Below, in pieces: positions 6,467 through 14,536 of a stretch of 28,472 nt of DNA. This DNA comes from Clostridia bacterium. Lineage in GTDB: Bacteria; Bacillota_A; Clostridia; Christensenellales; Aristaeellaceae. The notes beneath the pieces are model-generated. The model saw nothing but the letters and a program-made list of their open reading frames with translations. It was not told where the DNA came from and searched no databases. How positions within the stretch are numbered: the first letter of the stretch is position 1; the number at the start of each line of letters is the position of its first letter. The translations under genes and the position numbers were made by a program. The stretch covers positions 1 to 28,472 of the forward strand of contig JAFWQM010000200.1 of the NCBI GenBank assembly GCA_017509065.1, written 5' to 3'.

Positions 6467-7107
6467 GCGTTCAGCCCCTCCACGAACCGGGCGACCTTCG
6501 CCGGGTCGTCCGCGTGGAAATAGGACGTGCCCATCACGAGCAGCGTCGCCCCGGCGTCTTTCAGCAGCGGCGCGTTCTCCATATCCACGCCGCCGTCCAC
6601 CGCGATATCGCCTTTGAAGCTTGCGCCGCGCAGGAAGCGGATCTTCTCCACTTCTTCCGGCATGAACTTCTGCCCGCCAAAGCCGGGATGAACGGTCATA
6701 ATCAGAATCAGATCGAGCTGATCGAGATACGGCAGCAGCTTTTCCACCGGCGTTTCCGGCTTGACAGACAGGCCCGCTTCCGCGCCAAGGTCATGGATTT
6801 TCTGAATCAGCCCGGTCAGATCCTCCCCGATTTCCGCGTGGACAGTGACGCTGGCCGCGCCGTACTGAACAAACTCGTCAATGTAATTTTCCGGGTTGTC
6901 CATCATCAGGTGAACGTCTATCTTCATGGCAGGATCGTGCCTGTGGATCGCGCGGCAGAAATCGGGCCCGAAGGATAAATTCGGCACGAAGTGCGCGTCC
7001 ATCACGTCGAAATGCAGCCGGTCCAGCCCGTGGATTCGCATCATATCGACGGCCTGTCCCAGATGCAGCAGGTCGGCGGCTAGCAGCGACGGCGTCAGTT
7101 TAATCAT
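6463..7107 (-). CDS. rpe: Ribulose-phosphate 3-epimerase
   Basis: A 214-residue TIM-barrel enzyme of the pentose phosphate pathway, interconverting ribulose 5-phosphate and xylulose 5-phosphate. Family motifs: PSLLAAD at the N-terminus, LHFDVMDAHFVPNLSFGP (about 32-49) with the metal-binding His and Asp, DVHLMM near 65, MTVHPGFGGQKF (about 140-151) and AVDGGV (about 173-178). The ATG at 7107 has GGAGG seven bases upstream; the longer open frame is a shadow of rsgA. It overlaps the rsgA stop by eight bases. The rsgA-rpe order is that of Bacillus and other Bacillota. Confidence 0.96.
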   Translation of the reverse strand: MIKLTPSLLAADLLHLGQAVDMMRIHGLDRLHFDVMDAHFVPNLSFGPDFCRAIHRHDPAMKIDVHLMMDNPENYIDEFVQYGAASVTVHAEIGEDLTGLIQKIHDLGAEAGLSVKPETPVEKLLPYLDQLDLILIMTVHPGFGGQKFMPEEVEKIRFLRGASFKGDIAVDGGVDMENAPLLKDAGATLLVMGTSYFHADDPAKVARFVEGLNA

Positions 7108-7999
7108 ATCGGTCCCTCCAGGCTTGGCGGCAGTCCGCCAGCAGGGTGTGGTATCTCTCCAGCCGCGCGGGATGGATGGCTCCATCCTTGGCGGCCCGCA
7201 GCACGGCGCAGCCCGGCTCGCTGCCGTGATAGCAGGGCGAGAAACGGCACTGGCCTTCGTAAGGCGTGAACTCTGGGTAGTAATCCCGCAGCAGCACGGG
7301 GTCAAACACCTCGTCCATCTCCAGCAGGCTGAAGCCCGGCGTGTCGATCACGGAGATATCGCCGAACGTGAACAGCTCCGCGTGGCGGGTCGTGTTTTTG
7401 CCGCGCTGGATTTTCCGGCTGATATCGCCGGTTTCCTGGGACAAGCCGAACAAAGCGTTCAGCAGGGTGGACTTCCCCACGCCGCTCTGCCCGGAAAAGC
7501 AGCACACGCCGCCACCGAGCAGGGATTTCAAATGTTCCGTGCCCTCGCCGGTCTCCGCGCTGACGGAGGCTACGCTCATCCCGGCTCCAGCGTACATGGC
7601 CTTTGCCAGCGCCGCGGTTTCCTCTGCTTTGGGAAGGTCGGCCTTGTTCATGATCAGCAGCGGCTGCAGGCTTTGTTTCCGGGCGAAAATCAGCAGCTTG
7701 TCCACCAGCATCCAGTCCGGTTCCGGCGAAGGCGCCACGACGATGCACAGGATGGTCACGTTGGCAACCGGCGGGCGAAGGCACTGGCTGATGCGCGGCA
7801 GGATTTCCTCCACCCATCCGTCCTCTTCCTTGCCTTCTTCCTTTCCCTCTCCCGGTGTGAAAAGCACCCGGTCGCCCACCAGCGGGGAAATCTTCTGGCG
7901 GCGGAATTTCTTTTTCGCGCGCAGCACGAATTCCTGCCCCGCTTCATCCCGCACAGTGTAAAACCCGCCCCGGCCCCTCACGATCACGCCTTGCATCAT
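7100..7999 (-). CDS. rsgA: Ribosome small-subunit-dependent GTPase A (RsgA)
   Basis: A 299-residue circularly permuted GTPase that checks the decoding centre of maturing 30S subunits. The domain order is diagnostic: an OB-fold N-terminus (to about residue 65), then NKAD (G4, 118-121), the P-loop GQSGVGKST (G1, 170-178), DTPGF (G3, about 215), and a C-terminal zinc site seen as CRFSPCYHGSEPGC near 250. The OB domain has an unusually glutamate- and lysine-rich loop (EGKEEGKEED, 51-60). The start gives two consecutive ATG codons that overlap the prkC stop. Confidence 0.96.
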   Translation of the reverse strand: MMQGVIVRGRGGFYTVRDEAGQEFVLRAKKKFRRQKISPLVGDRVLFTPGEGKEEGKEEDGWVEEILPRISQCLRPPVANVTILCIVVAPSPEPDWMLVDKLLIFARKQSLQPLLIMNKADLPKAEETAALAKAMYAGAGMSVASVSAETGEGTEHLKSLLGGGVCCFSGQSGVGKSTLLNALFGLSQETGDISRKIQRGKNTTRHAELFTFGDISVIDTPGFSLLEMDEVFDPVLLRDYYPEFTPYEGQCRFSPCYHGSEPGCAVLRAAKDGAIHPARLERYHTLLADCRQAWRDRYD

Positions 8000-9714
8000 G
8001 GCGTGGCCTCCTGCGCGGGCTGGGAAGCGGCTTCCGTAGCCTCAGCGGTGGGGGCGAGCGCGGCTTCGCTGGGCACATACACAACAAGCGTTACCTTGGT
8101 TTGCTGCATCACCTGATCACCGGGCTTGCATTCGTTGTATTTGTCATCAGTAATAAACTGGGCTGCCACGCGCTCAAACTCCGTGGCGTTATCCACGGGG
8201 AACAGCTGGACCGGCTGCACCAGCGACAGCTTCAACTGATCTATCATACTTATCGCATCATTGCGCGTCATGCCCACAAAGTTCGGCAGCGTGACGCTGC
8301 CGCCGCTGAGCACCACCTGGACGACTGTTCCGTATGGGTAGTACTTGTCCCCTGAAGAGGGGTCCTGACTCAGCACGGTGTCCCACGGCAAAGCGGAAAG
8401 CTGTCTCTCCGGCAGCGCAAGCATGGTAAAGCCGAGGCGTTCCAGTTCCTTCCGGGCTTCATTCGCGAGCTTGCCGGTCAGGTCGGGAATCTGCTGCTCC
8501 TCGGGGCCGGTGGAAACAGTGAGGCAGAGGGTCTCGCCCTTGCGCATGATCGTTCCGTATTCCGGGGACTGCATGATCACCGTGCCGATGGGCTTGATCG
8601 CGTCGCTTGTTCTGGTGATTTCCACCTTCAGCCCGGCCCGGAAGGCGATCCGCTGGGCGTCCCCCTCCGCTTCATCCAGACAGTAAGGCGCTTCCGTGGT
8701 GTTCACCACCTGATCATAAATACGCAGCGCCCCATAGAGGATACCGCCGATGATCAGCACGATCATCGCCGCGGCCCCGACGCGCGTCCAGACGGTACGC
8801 TTGGTTTGCACTGCGCTGTAGCTTCCCGTGTTGCCTGTATGGTAATCCATGGGCGGGACCGGCTGGTCCTGCAGCGGGCTGATCCAGTTTCCGTCCGGTT
8901 CTTGAATGGAGCGCTGCAGATCTTGCGCCATTTCCAAGGCGCTCTGGTAACGGCAGCTGGGCTGCTTTTCCAGTGCTTTTTCCACCACCCGCTCCATGGC
9001 GGGCGGCACGGCGGGATTGAGTTCCGAGATGGGGCGCGGTTTGCTGCCGATGTGCTGCATGGCTACGGCCACTGGAGTATCGCCATCAAACGGCGGCTTG
9101 CCGGTGAGCATTTCATAGAGCACCACGCCGACGCTGTACAGGTCGCTGGCCGCGGTAACGGGCTTGCCCTGCGCCTGTTCCGGGGAAAAATAGTGCACGG
9201 AGCCCATCACGCTGTCTTCCTGCGTGACCGTATCCCACCCCGCCACGCGGGCGATACCGAAATCGGCCACCTTGATCAGGCCGTCCTTATGCACCAGCAC
9301 GTTCTGCGGCTTGATGTCCCGGTGGATGATGCCGTTTTTGTGTGCGTGCTGAAGCGCGGAAAGGATGCGGATGCCGATCTGCGCCGCCACGTCGGGCGGC
9401 AGCTTGCCTTTCTGCCGGATCACTTCCTTGAGCGTCCTGCCCTGCACGTATTCCATGACCAGATAGCGCATGTTCTCCGCCTGGCCCACGTCCAGCAGGT
9501 TCACGATGTTGTGATGGCTCATGCGGCTGGCGGCCAGGGCTTCGCGCTGGAAGCGGGCGGAGAATTCAGCGTCCTGGTTGTATTCCGGGCGCAGGATCTT
9601 GACCGCGACGGAGTGGCCCGTGCGCCTGTCGATCGCGCGGTAAACCAGCGCCATGCCGCCCTTGCCGATGAATTCAACCAGCTCATAGCGGTTGTCGAGC
9701 ACTTTGCCGATCAT
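7996..9714 (-). CDS. prkC: PASTA-domain serine/threonine protein kinase
   Basis: A 572-residue membrane kinase of the PrkC/PknB/Stk1 type, which senses muropeptides or lipid II outside the cell and phosphorylates cell-wall, translation and sporulation or germination targets inside. The kinase domain (about 10-270) shows the glycine loop GKGGMA, catalytic lysine in AVKIL (K39), HRDIKPQN, DFG and the SPEQ activation segment. One transmembrane helix follows (about 310-335, VGAAAMIVLIIGGILYG), then three extracellular PASTA repeats and an alanine/threonine/glutamate-rich tail. It overlaps both neighbours by four bases. Its phosphatase partner lies directly upstream, the standard arrangement. Confidence 0.96.
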   Translation of the reverse strand: MIGKVLDNRYELVEFIGKGGMALVYRAIDRRTGHSVAVKILRPEYNQDAEFSARFQREALAASRMSHHNIVNLLDVGQAENMRYLVMEYVQGRTLKEVIRQKGKLPPDVAAQIGIRILSALQHAHKNGIIHRDIKPQNVLVHKDGLIKVADFGIARVAGWDTVTQEDSVMGSVHYFSPEQAQGKPVTAASDLYSVGVVLYEMLTGKPPFDGDTPVAVAMQHIGSKPRPISELNPAVPPAMERVVEKALEKQPSCRYQSALEMAQDLQRSIQEPDGNWISPLQDQPVPPMDYHTGNTGSYSAVQTKRTVWTRVGAAAMIVLIIGGILYGALRIYDQVVNTTEAPYCLDEAEGDAQRIAFRAGLKVEITRTSDAIKPIGTVIMQSPEYGTIMRKGETLCLTVSTGPEEQQIPDLTGKLANEARKELERLGFTMLALPERQLSALPWDTVLSQDPSSGDKYYPYGTVVQVVLSGGSVTLPNFVGMTRNDAISMIDQLKLSLVQPVQLFPVDNATEFERVAAQFITDDKYNECKPGDQVMQQTKVTLVVYVPSEAALAPTAEATEAASQPAQEATP

Positions 9715-10418
9715 GCCGTCACCTCCGCCAGAATGAGGGAAATGTTGTCCCGGCCTCCGCCCTCCAATGCATAATTCAGCAGAATGTCCGCGGCCTGTTC
9801 CAAGGGATTATTGCGCACTGTAAACAGCATATGTTCAGGCTGCACGTATTCGGACAGGCCGTCGGAGCAGAGCAGGTAAACATCGCCCGTTTCCTTATCC
9901 AGCTCCTGAACGTCCACCTCGACATATTCCTCGGTACCAAGGGCGCGGGTAATAATATTGCGGTAGGGATGCACGCGGGCTTCGCGTTCGGTCAGGTAGC
10001 CGCTGCGCACCATTTCCGCCACCATGGAATGATCCAGGCTGACCTGCGTGATCTCGTTTTTGCGGATGCGGTACGCCCGGCTGTCGCCCACGTGTCCCAG
10101 CAGCACGCGGTCCTCATCCTCCCAGATCATGGTCATGGTGGTGCCCATGCCGCTGTAGTCGGGGTTTCCGAGCTGTTCCTCATAGATCATGAGGTTGGAT
10201 TCCTGGATGGCCGCGCGAAGCAAATCCACGGACGGCTGCGCGTCCTTCAATGCTTTTTCCACCACGGCCACAGCCATTTTGCTGGCCACGTCGCCCGCCT
10301 TGTGGCCGCCCATGCCGTCCGCCACGCCAAACAGGCCGTATTTTCCTGGACGCACGAGCACCGCGTCCTGATTGGACGCGCGAACCTTTCCGATGTGGGT
10401 TCTGGCAGCAGAAATCAT
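9711..10418 (-). CDS. prpC: PP2C-type serine/threonine phosphatase (PrpC/Stp)
   Basis: A 235-residue metal-dependent phosphatase that reverses phosphorylation by the kinase encoded next. PP2C motifs are visible: an early arginine and SNQD (for metal and phosphate binding), VADGMGGHKAGDVAS near residue 37, GTTMT near 105, GHVGDSRAY near 121, LCSDGLSEYV near 180 and the closing GGRDNISLI. The ATG at 10418 follows GGAGG by seven bases; a longer open frame upstream is the shadow of rlmN. The gene overlaps rlmN by the ATGA arrangement and prkC by four bases. Confidence 0.96.
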   Translation of the reverse strand: MISAARTHIGKVRASNQDAVLVRPGKYGLFGVADGMGGHKAGDVASKMAVAVVEKALKDAQPSVDLLRAAIQESNLMIYEEQLGNPDYSGMGTTMTMIWEDEDRVLLGHVGDSRAYRIRKNEITQVSLDHSMVAEMVRSGYLTEREARVHPYRNIITRALGTEEYVEVDVQELDKETGDVYLLCSDGLSEYVQPEHMLFTVRNNPLEQAADILLNYALEGGGRDNISLILAEVTA

Positions 10419-11461
10419 GGCAGATCCTCCCGTAATACTTTTTTTCTCAATTGTCCGCACGCGCCTTCGATATCGTCGCCCATTTCGCGGCGGCGCGTCG
10501 CGGAGATACGGCGCTTTTCCAGAACGGATAAAAAGTCCTGCACCTGTTTTTCCGTCACGCCGAACAGGTTTCTTTCCTTTACAGTGTTGAGCGGAATCAG
10601 GTTCACGTGGCACTGCATCCCCCGGAGCCTGTCCGCCAGCTCTTCCGCGCAGGCGGCGGAGGCGTTCACTTTGTCGATCAGCGCGTATTCCATTACCACA
10701 CGGCGGCCCGTCTTTTCGATATAATACCGGCAGGCGTCCAGAGTTTCTTCTATTGTATATCGCTGCGCGACCGGCATGATCTGGCGGCGGATACTGTCGT
10801 TCGGCGCGTGGAGGGATAAAGATAAGGTGACCGGAAGCCCTTCCTCCGCGAACCGTTTCATCTGCGACACCAGGCCGCAGGTGCTGACGGAAATGTGGCG
10901 CAGGCCGATGTTCAGCCCGTCGGGATGGGACACCAGTTTCAGAAAGCGGACCACCTCGTCATAGTTGTCCATCGGTTCGCCGCTGCCCATGAGGACGATG
11001 TTGTGTACACGCTCGCCGTCCAGTTCTCTGTTGGCGCACTGCACCTCCCCCAGCATTTCGGCGGCGGTGAGGTTCCTGACGCATCCGTCCAAAGTGCTTG
11101 CGCAGAAGCGGCAGCCCATCTTGCACCCCACCTGGGTGGAAATGCAAAGCGTCGCGCCGTAGTGGTAGCGCATCAGCACGCCTTCCACGCAGTTACCGTC
11201 CGGCAGGGCAAAGAGGAATTTCTTTGTCCCGTCCAATTTTGAAATATGGGTTTCCCGGACGGTGACCGGCTGGTCGATGCCGCTGGCCGTTAGCTTTTCC
11301 CGCAGGGAGAGGGAAAGGTTGGTCATCTCCTCAAACCGCGCGCCTTTATGCAGCCAGGAAAACACCTGGCCCGCGCGGAAGGGTTTTTCCCCCATCTCCG
11401 CGAGGCGCTGCTTCAATTCCTCCGGGTACAGGCCCATCCACTGTATTTGCTGATTCTCCAT
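10415..11461 (-). CDS. rlmN: Dual-specificity 23S rRNA/tRNA adenine C2-methyltransferase (RlmN)
   Basis: A 348-residue radical-SAM enzyme that makes 2-methyladenosine at position 2503 of 23S rRNA and position 37 of some tRNAs, improving decoding accuracy. The iron-sulfur cluster motif CKMGCRFC lies at residues 113-120. Other family marks are the GSGEPMDNYDEV segment, the SLHAPND motif, and a C-terminal cysteine in the IEGACGQL stretch that matches the methyl-accepting cysteine of RlmN. Length and N-terminal helix-hairpin-helix-like region are normal. Its ATG overlaps the rsmB stop by one base (TAATG). Confidence 0.96.
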   Translation of the reverse strand: MENQQIQWMGLYPEELKQRLAEMGEKPFRAGQVFSWLHKGARFEEMTNLSLSLREKLTASGIDQPVTVRETHISKLDGTKKFLFALPDGNCVEGVLMRYHYGATLCISTQVGCKMGCRFCASTLDGCVRNLTAAEMLGEVQCANRELDGERVHNIVLMGSGEPMDNYDEVVRFLKLVSHPDGLNIGLRHISVSTCGLVSQMKRFAEEGLPVTLSLSLHAPNDSIRRQIMPVAQRYTIEETLDACRYYIEKTGRRVVMEYALIDKVNASAACAEELADRLRGMQCHVNLIPLNTVKERNLFGVTEKQVQDFLSVLEKRRISATRRREMGDDIEGACGQLRKKVLREDLP

Positions 11462-12969
11462 TACTTGATCCGTTTCATCCGGGCGATAAAGAAGCCCTCC
11501 ACGCTGTCCCGATGGGGCAACAGTTGAAGCCCGGTATCCGTATATTCCTTGCGGAATCTTTCGTCGATGGTCTCGGGCAAAGGCGAAATCACAAACTCAG
11601 GATGCTTTTCCAAAAAGCGCTTCACCTGCTCCCCGTTTTCCTCCGGCAGCACGCTGCACGTGGAATAGACCAGCGTGCCGTTCCGTTTCACGTACTGGCA
11701 GCAGGTGTCGAGCAGCTTTTCCTGAATCTCCGTCAGTTCCTTCACCGATTCCGGGGTTGCACGGTATTTGATGTCCGGCTTGTTGTCCATGACGCCAAGC
11801 CCGGAGCAAGGCGCGTCCAGCAGCACGGCGTCCATCGTTCCAACTAAATCCTCTTTCAGCGCCGCCGCGTCCCGCACCACAGGCCGCACGTTTTCGAGAT
11901 GCAGCCGCTTCATCATCGCGCGGATGAGCGTCACCCGATGCTCGTGCACGTCCCAGGCGTAGACCCGGCCCGTACCCGCCATCAGCTCCGCCATGTAAGC
12001 GGTTTTCCCGCCGGGAGCGGCGCAGCAGTCCAGCACCTGCATCCCGGCTTTCACGTTCACCGCCTGGGCGGCCAGCATGCTGCTTTCCCCCTGGATGGAG
12101 AAATTGCCCGCTAAATAGTCCGCGTCCTGGGCGATTTCGGAAGCCTTGCGCACCCGGTAAGCGTGGGTCACAGCGCCCTTTTCCACTTCCCAGACTTTCT
12201 TTTGCAGCAGCGCTTCAAAGGCCGCGTCTTCCATGCGGTTCAGGTTCGGACGGACGGTGGTAAAATGAGCTTCGCTGCGGTAGGCGCAGATTGCTTCGGC
12301 GGTTTCCGGGCCATAGGCGTCGGCCAGCCGTTCCGCCAGCCACAGGGGCACGGAGTACATGATGGAAAGGTACCTTGCCCCTTCCTCCTTCGCGGGCCAT
12401 TTGATCTCGTTCCTGCCCCGGACGATGGAGCGCATCACCGCGTTGGTTAGTCCGGTCAGCCCCTCCAGCCCCGCGCCGCGGGTCAGCTTCACCGCCTCAT
12501 CCACGATGGCGTTTTCGGGAATACGGTCATGGAACAAAAGCTGGCACACACTGATGCGTAGAATATCCCGCACTGTGGGCTCCAGGGATTCCGCGTCTTT
12601 GAGGAAAAAGCTCAGCACATAGTCGATGCGGATGAGGTTTTCCAGGGTCGTATACACGATGCTGGCACAGAACCGCTTGTCCAGCTGCGGTAGGTTTACG
12701 TTTTTCAGCCTGTCGTCCAGGGACAGGGCGGCGTAAGCGTCTTTGCGCACCACGTCCTGGAAAATGTCCAGCGCCACCTTCCGGCTCAGGCTGCTGGGCG
12801 CGTTGGGATCATGGGCGGGCTTAGCGGCAGGTTTCCGATTGAACTGCCCGGGTTTCCCGGCAGGCTTGCCAAAAGAACGCCCGGCAGGTTTCCCGGCAGG
12901 CCTGCCATAAGGCTTCCGGTTTCCCTGCTTTGCCGCGTAAGGCTTTTTGCCCTGATTGTTTTTATCCAT
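11461..12969 (-). CDS. rsmB: 16S rRNA cytosine-5 methyltransferase (RsmB/Sun)
   Basis: A 502-residue enzyme that methylates C967 of 16S rRNA. An NusB-like RNA-binding domain (about residues 60-195, with the FLKDAESLEP and ENAIVDEAVKL segments) precedes the NOL1/NOP2/Sun methyltransferase domain: LDCCAAPGGKTAYMAELM (SAM binding), DAPCSGLGVM (first catalytic cysteine) and YSTCSVLPEENG (second catalytic cysteine). Unusually, the first 55 or so residues are a lysine/glycine/proline/alanine-rich, repetitive tail with several GKPAG units, not seen in Bacillus RsmB; it is probably disordered and RNA-binding. The start overlaps fmt by eight bases. Confidence 0.95.
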   Translation of the reverse strand: MDKNNQGKKPYAAKQGNRKPYGRPAGKPAGRSFGKPAGKPGQFNRKPAAKPAHDPNAPSSLSRKVALDIFQDVVRKDAYAALSLDDRLKNVNLPQLDKRFCASIVYTTLENLIRIDYVLSFFLKDAESLEPTVRDILRISVCQLLFHDRIPENAIVDEAVKLTRGAGLEGLTGLTNAVMRSIVRGRNEIKWPAKEEGARYLSIMYSVPLWLAERLADAYGPETAEAICAYRSEAHFTTVRPNLNRMEDAAFEALLQKKVWEVEKGAVTHAYRVRKASEIAQDADYLAGNFSIQGESSMLAAQAVNVKAGMQVLDCCAAPGGKTAYMAELMAGTGRVYAWDVHEHRVTLIRAMMKRLHLENVRPVVRDAAALKEDLVGTMDAVLLDAPCSGLGVMDNKPDIKYRATPESVKELTEIQEKLLDTCCQYVKRNGTLVYSTCSVLPEENGEQVKRFLEKHPEFVISPLPETIDERFRKEYTDTGLQLLPHRDSVEGFFIARMKRIK

Positions 12970-13909
12970 GCTCTTCCTCCGTCAGCTTGCAGGCCGTATA
13001 AGAAACGGGATGCCCCCGCAGATAGTCCTTGGCGTTCATGCGCTTGCCGCCGGGGGCCTGCAATTCCAGCACCCACACGGCGTTTTCTCCGGCGGCGATG
13101 ATAAGGCCGTTTTTCGCGTCGGCGCAAATAATTTGTCCCGGCGCTTTTCCGGGGTTTTCCGCTTCCTCCGCTTTCCAGACCTTGACGGTTTCATTGTCGC
13201 CCCAAGTGAAGCTGCTGCCCGGCCAGGGGGTCAGGCCCCGCACCCGGCACACAATTTGATGGGCGGACATACGCCAGTCGATCTCCCCCATTTCCTTTTT
13301 CAGCATGGGGAAATAGCTGGCATCGTTCTCGTCCTGCTTCACCCTCTGTACCGTGCCCGCTTCCAGTCCTTTGATGGTTTCGATCAGCAATTCCGCGCCA
13401 ATGGGAGCAAGCCGGGCGGTTAGTTCCTCGGCGGTTTCGCCGGGCAGGATTTCAACCTCTCGCTTTAACAGAATATCCCCGGTGTCCAGCCCCTTGTCCG
13501 TCATCATGGTGGTCACGCCGGTGACGGTCTCGCCCTCCATGATCGCCCAGTTGATCGGTGCGGAGCCGCGGTATTTGGGCAGCAGGGAGGAATGGACGTT
13601 CACCGTGCCGATCTTCGGAATGTCCAAAATCTCCTGAGACAAAATCTGTCCGAAGGCGGCGGTCACGCACAGATCAGGCTGCAATGCGCGCAAGTCCTCA
13701 ACACCGTCCACGCGAATCTTGACCGGCTGGAAAACGGGAATGCCGTATTCCAGCGCGCAGCTTTTCACGGGGCTGGGAAGCATTTTGTTGCCCCGGCCCT
13801 TGGGCTTGTCCGGCTGAGTGAACACGCCGACCACCTCATAGCCCGCGCTGACCAGCGCTTTCAAAGAAGGAACGCCAAACTCCGGCGTGCCTAAAAACAC
13901 GACCCGCAT
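12962..13909 (-). CDS. fmt: Methionyl-tRNA formyltransferase
   Basis: A 315-residue enzyme that formylates initiator Met-tRNA using 10-formyltetrahydrofolate. The N-terminal Rossmann domain begins MRVVFLGTPEFGVPSL, and the formyl-transfer site is intact: HSSLLPKYRGSAPINWAI near residue 108 and MDKGLDTGDIL-like TDKGLDTGDILL near 142. The C-terminal OB-type domain (from about 205) contains WPGSSFTW. Length is normal. Its ATG directly abuts the def stop, and the def-fmt pair is the conserved formylation/deformylation module. Confidence 0.96.
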   Translation of the reverse strand: MRVVFLGTPEFGVPSLKALVSAGYEVVGVFTQPDKPKGRGNKMLPSPVKSCALEYGIPVFQPVKIRVDGVEDLRALQPDLCVTAAFGQILSQEILDIPKIGTVNVHSSLLPKYRGSAPINWAIMEGETVTGVTTMMTDKGLDTGDILLKREVEILPGETAEELTARLAPIGAELLIETIKGLEAGTVQRVKQDENDASYFPMLKKEMGEIDWRMSAHQIVCRVRGLTPWPGSSFTWGDNETVKVWKAEEAENPGKAPGQIICADAKNGLIIAAGENAVWVLELQAPGGKRMNAKDYLRGHPVSYTACKLTEEEHG

Positions 13910-14395
13910 TTACTGCTCCTCCTTGCCTTCCTTGTCCTCGTCGTCGAAGATTTCGTGATCCATTTTGTCCACGTAAATCACGCCGTCCAGGTGGTCGATC
14001 TCGTGGCACAGCGCTCGGGCCAGCAGACCTTCCCCGGTGATTTCAAATTTCTTGCCCTTCCTGTCCTGGGCGCGGACGGTTACTTTGTTGGGCCGCACCA
14101 CGTAGCCCCGGCGACCCGGTACGCTCAGGCACCCCTCGCTGCCCGCCTGTTCGCCCTCGGAGGCAATGATTTCCGGGTTCACCAGTTCGATGAGTCCATG
14201 ATCATCGCCAATGTCAATGACCACCACGCGGCGCAGAATCCCCACCTGCGGTGCTGCCAGGCCCACCCCCTCGGCCTTGTACATGGTTTCCGCCATGTCA
14301 CGCAGCAGCAGCCACAGCCGCAGATCGTAGGTCTTCATGGGCTTGCAGGTCTTGCGCAGGGTTTCGTCCCCCAGTTCCAGTATCTTCCGAACCAT
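13910..14395 (-). CDS. def: Peptide deformylase
   Basis: A 161-residue iron or zinc metallo-hydrolase that removes the formyl group from nascent proteins. All three family motifs are present: GVGLAAPQ (near residue 44), EGCLS with the metal-binding cysteine (near 89) and HEIDH (near 131). The C-terminus is a short acidic and lysine-rich tail (FDDEDKEGKEEQ). The start has GGAGG five bases upstream. It lies directly before fmt. Confidence 0.97.
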   Translation of the reverse strand: MVRKILELGDETLRKTCKPMKTYDLRLWLLLRDMAETMYKAEGVGLAAPQVGILRRVVVIDIGDDHGLIELVNPEIIASEGEQAGSEGCLSVPGRRGYVVRPNKVTVRAQDRKGKKFEITGEGLLARALCHEIDHLDGVIYVDKMDHEIFDDEDKEGKEEQ

Positions 14396-14427
14396 TTTTC
14401 CTCCTTATATACAGGGATTTTTCTGGA

Positions 14428-14464
14428 GGGAAACCGCTCTTTGGAGGCCAAAGAGCGGTTTCCC
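14428..14464. other. Perfect 17-bp hairpin between priA and def
   Basis: Bases 14428-14444 and 14448-14464 are perfect reverse complements around an AGG loop. No T-run follows on either strand, so it is not a classic terminator. It lies 33 bases upstream of def in the operon transcript and overlaps the end of the dispersed 34-bp repeat. It may be a processing or stability element. Confidence 0.7.
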
Positions 14465-14491
14465 CCAGCCCCCTTTCCGAGAAAGCCATAA
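14458..14491 (-). repeat. Dispersed 34-bp intergenic repeat, copy 2
   Basis: Reverse complement of 4582-4615 with a single G/T difference. It lies in the priA-def gap, next to and partly overlapping a perfect hairpin. Two near-identical copies 10 kb apart in one window suggest a genome-wide intergenic repeat. Confidence 0.8.
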
Positions 14492-14536
14492 GGGAAAACC
14501 ATCATTGCTTTCAACCGAAAGTAATTGAATCGATTG

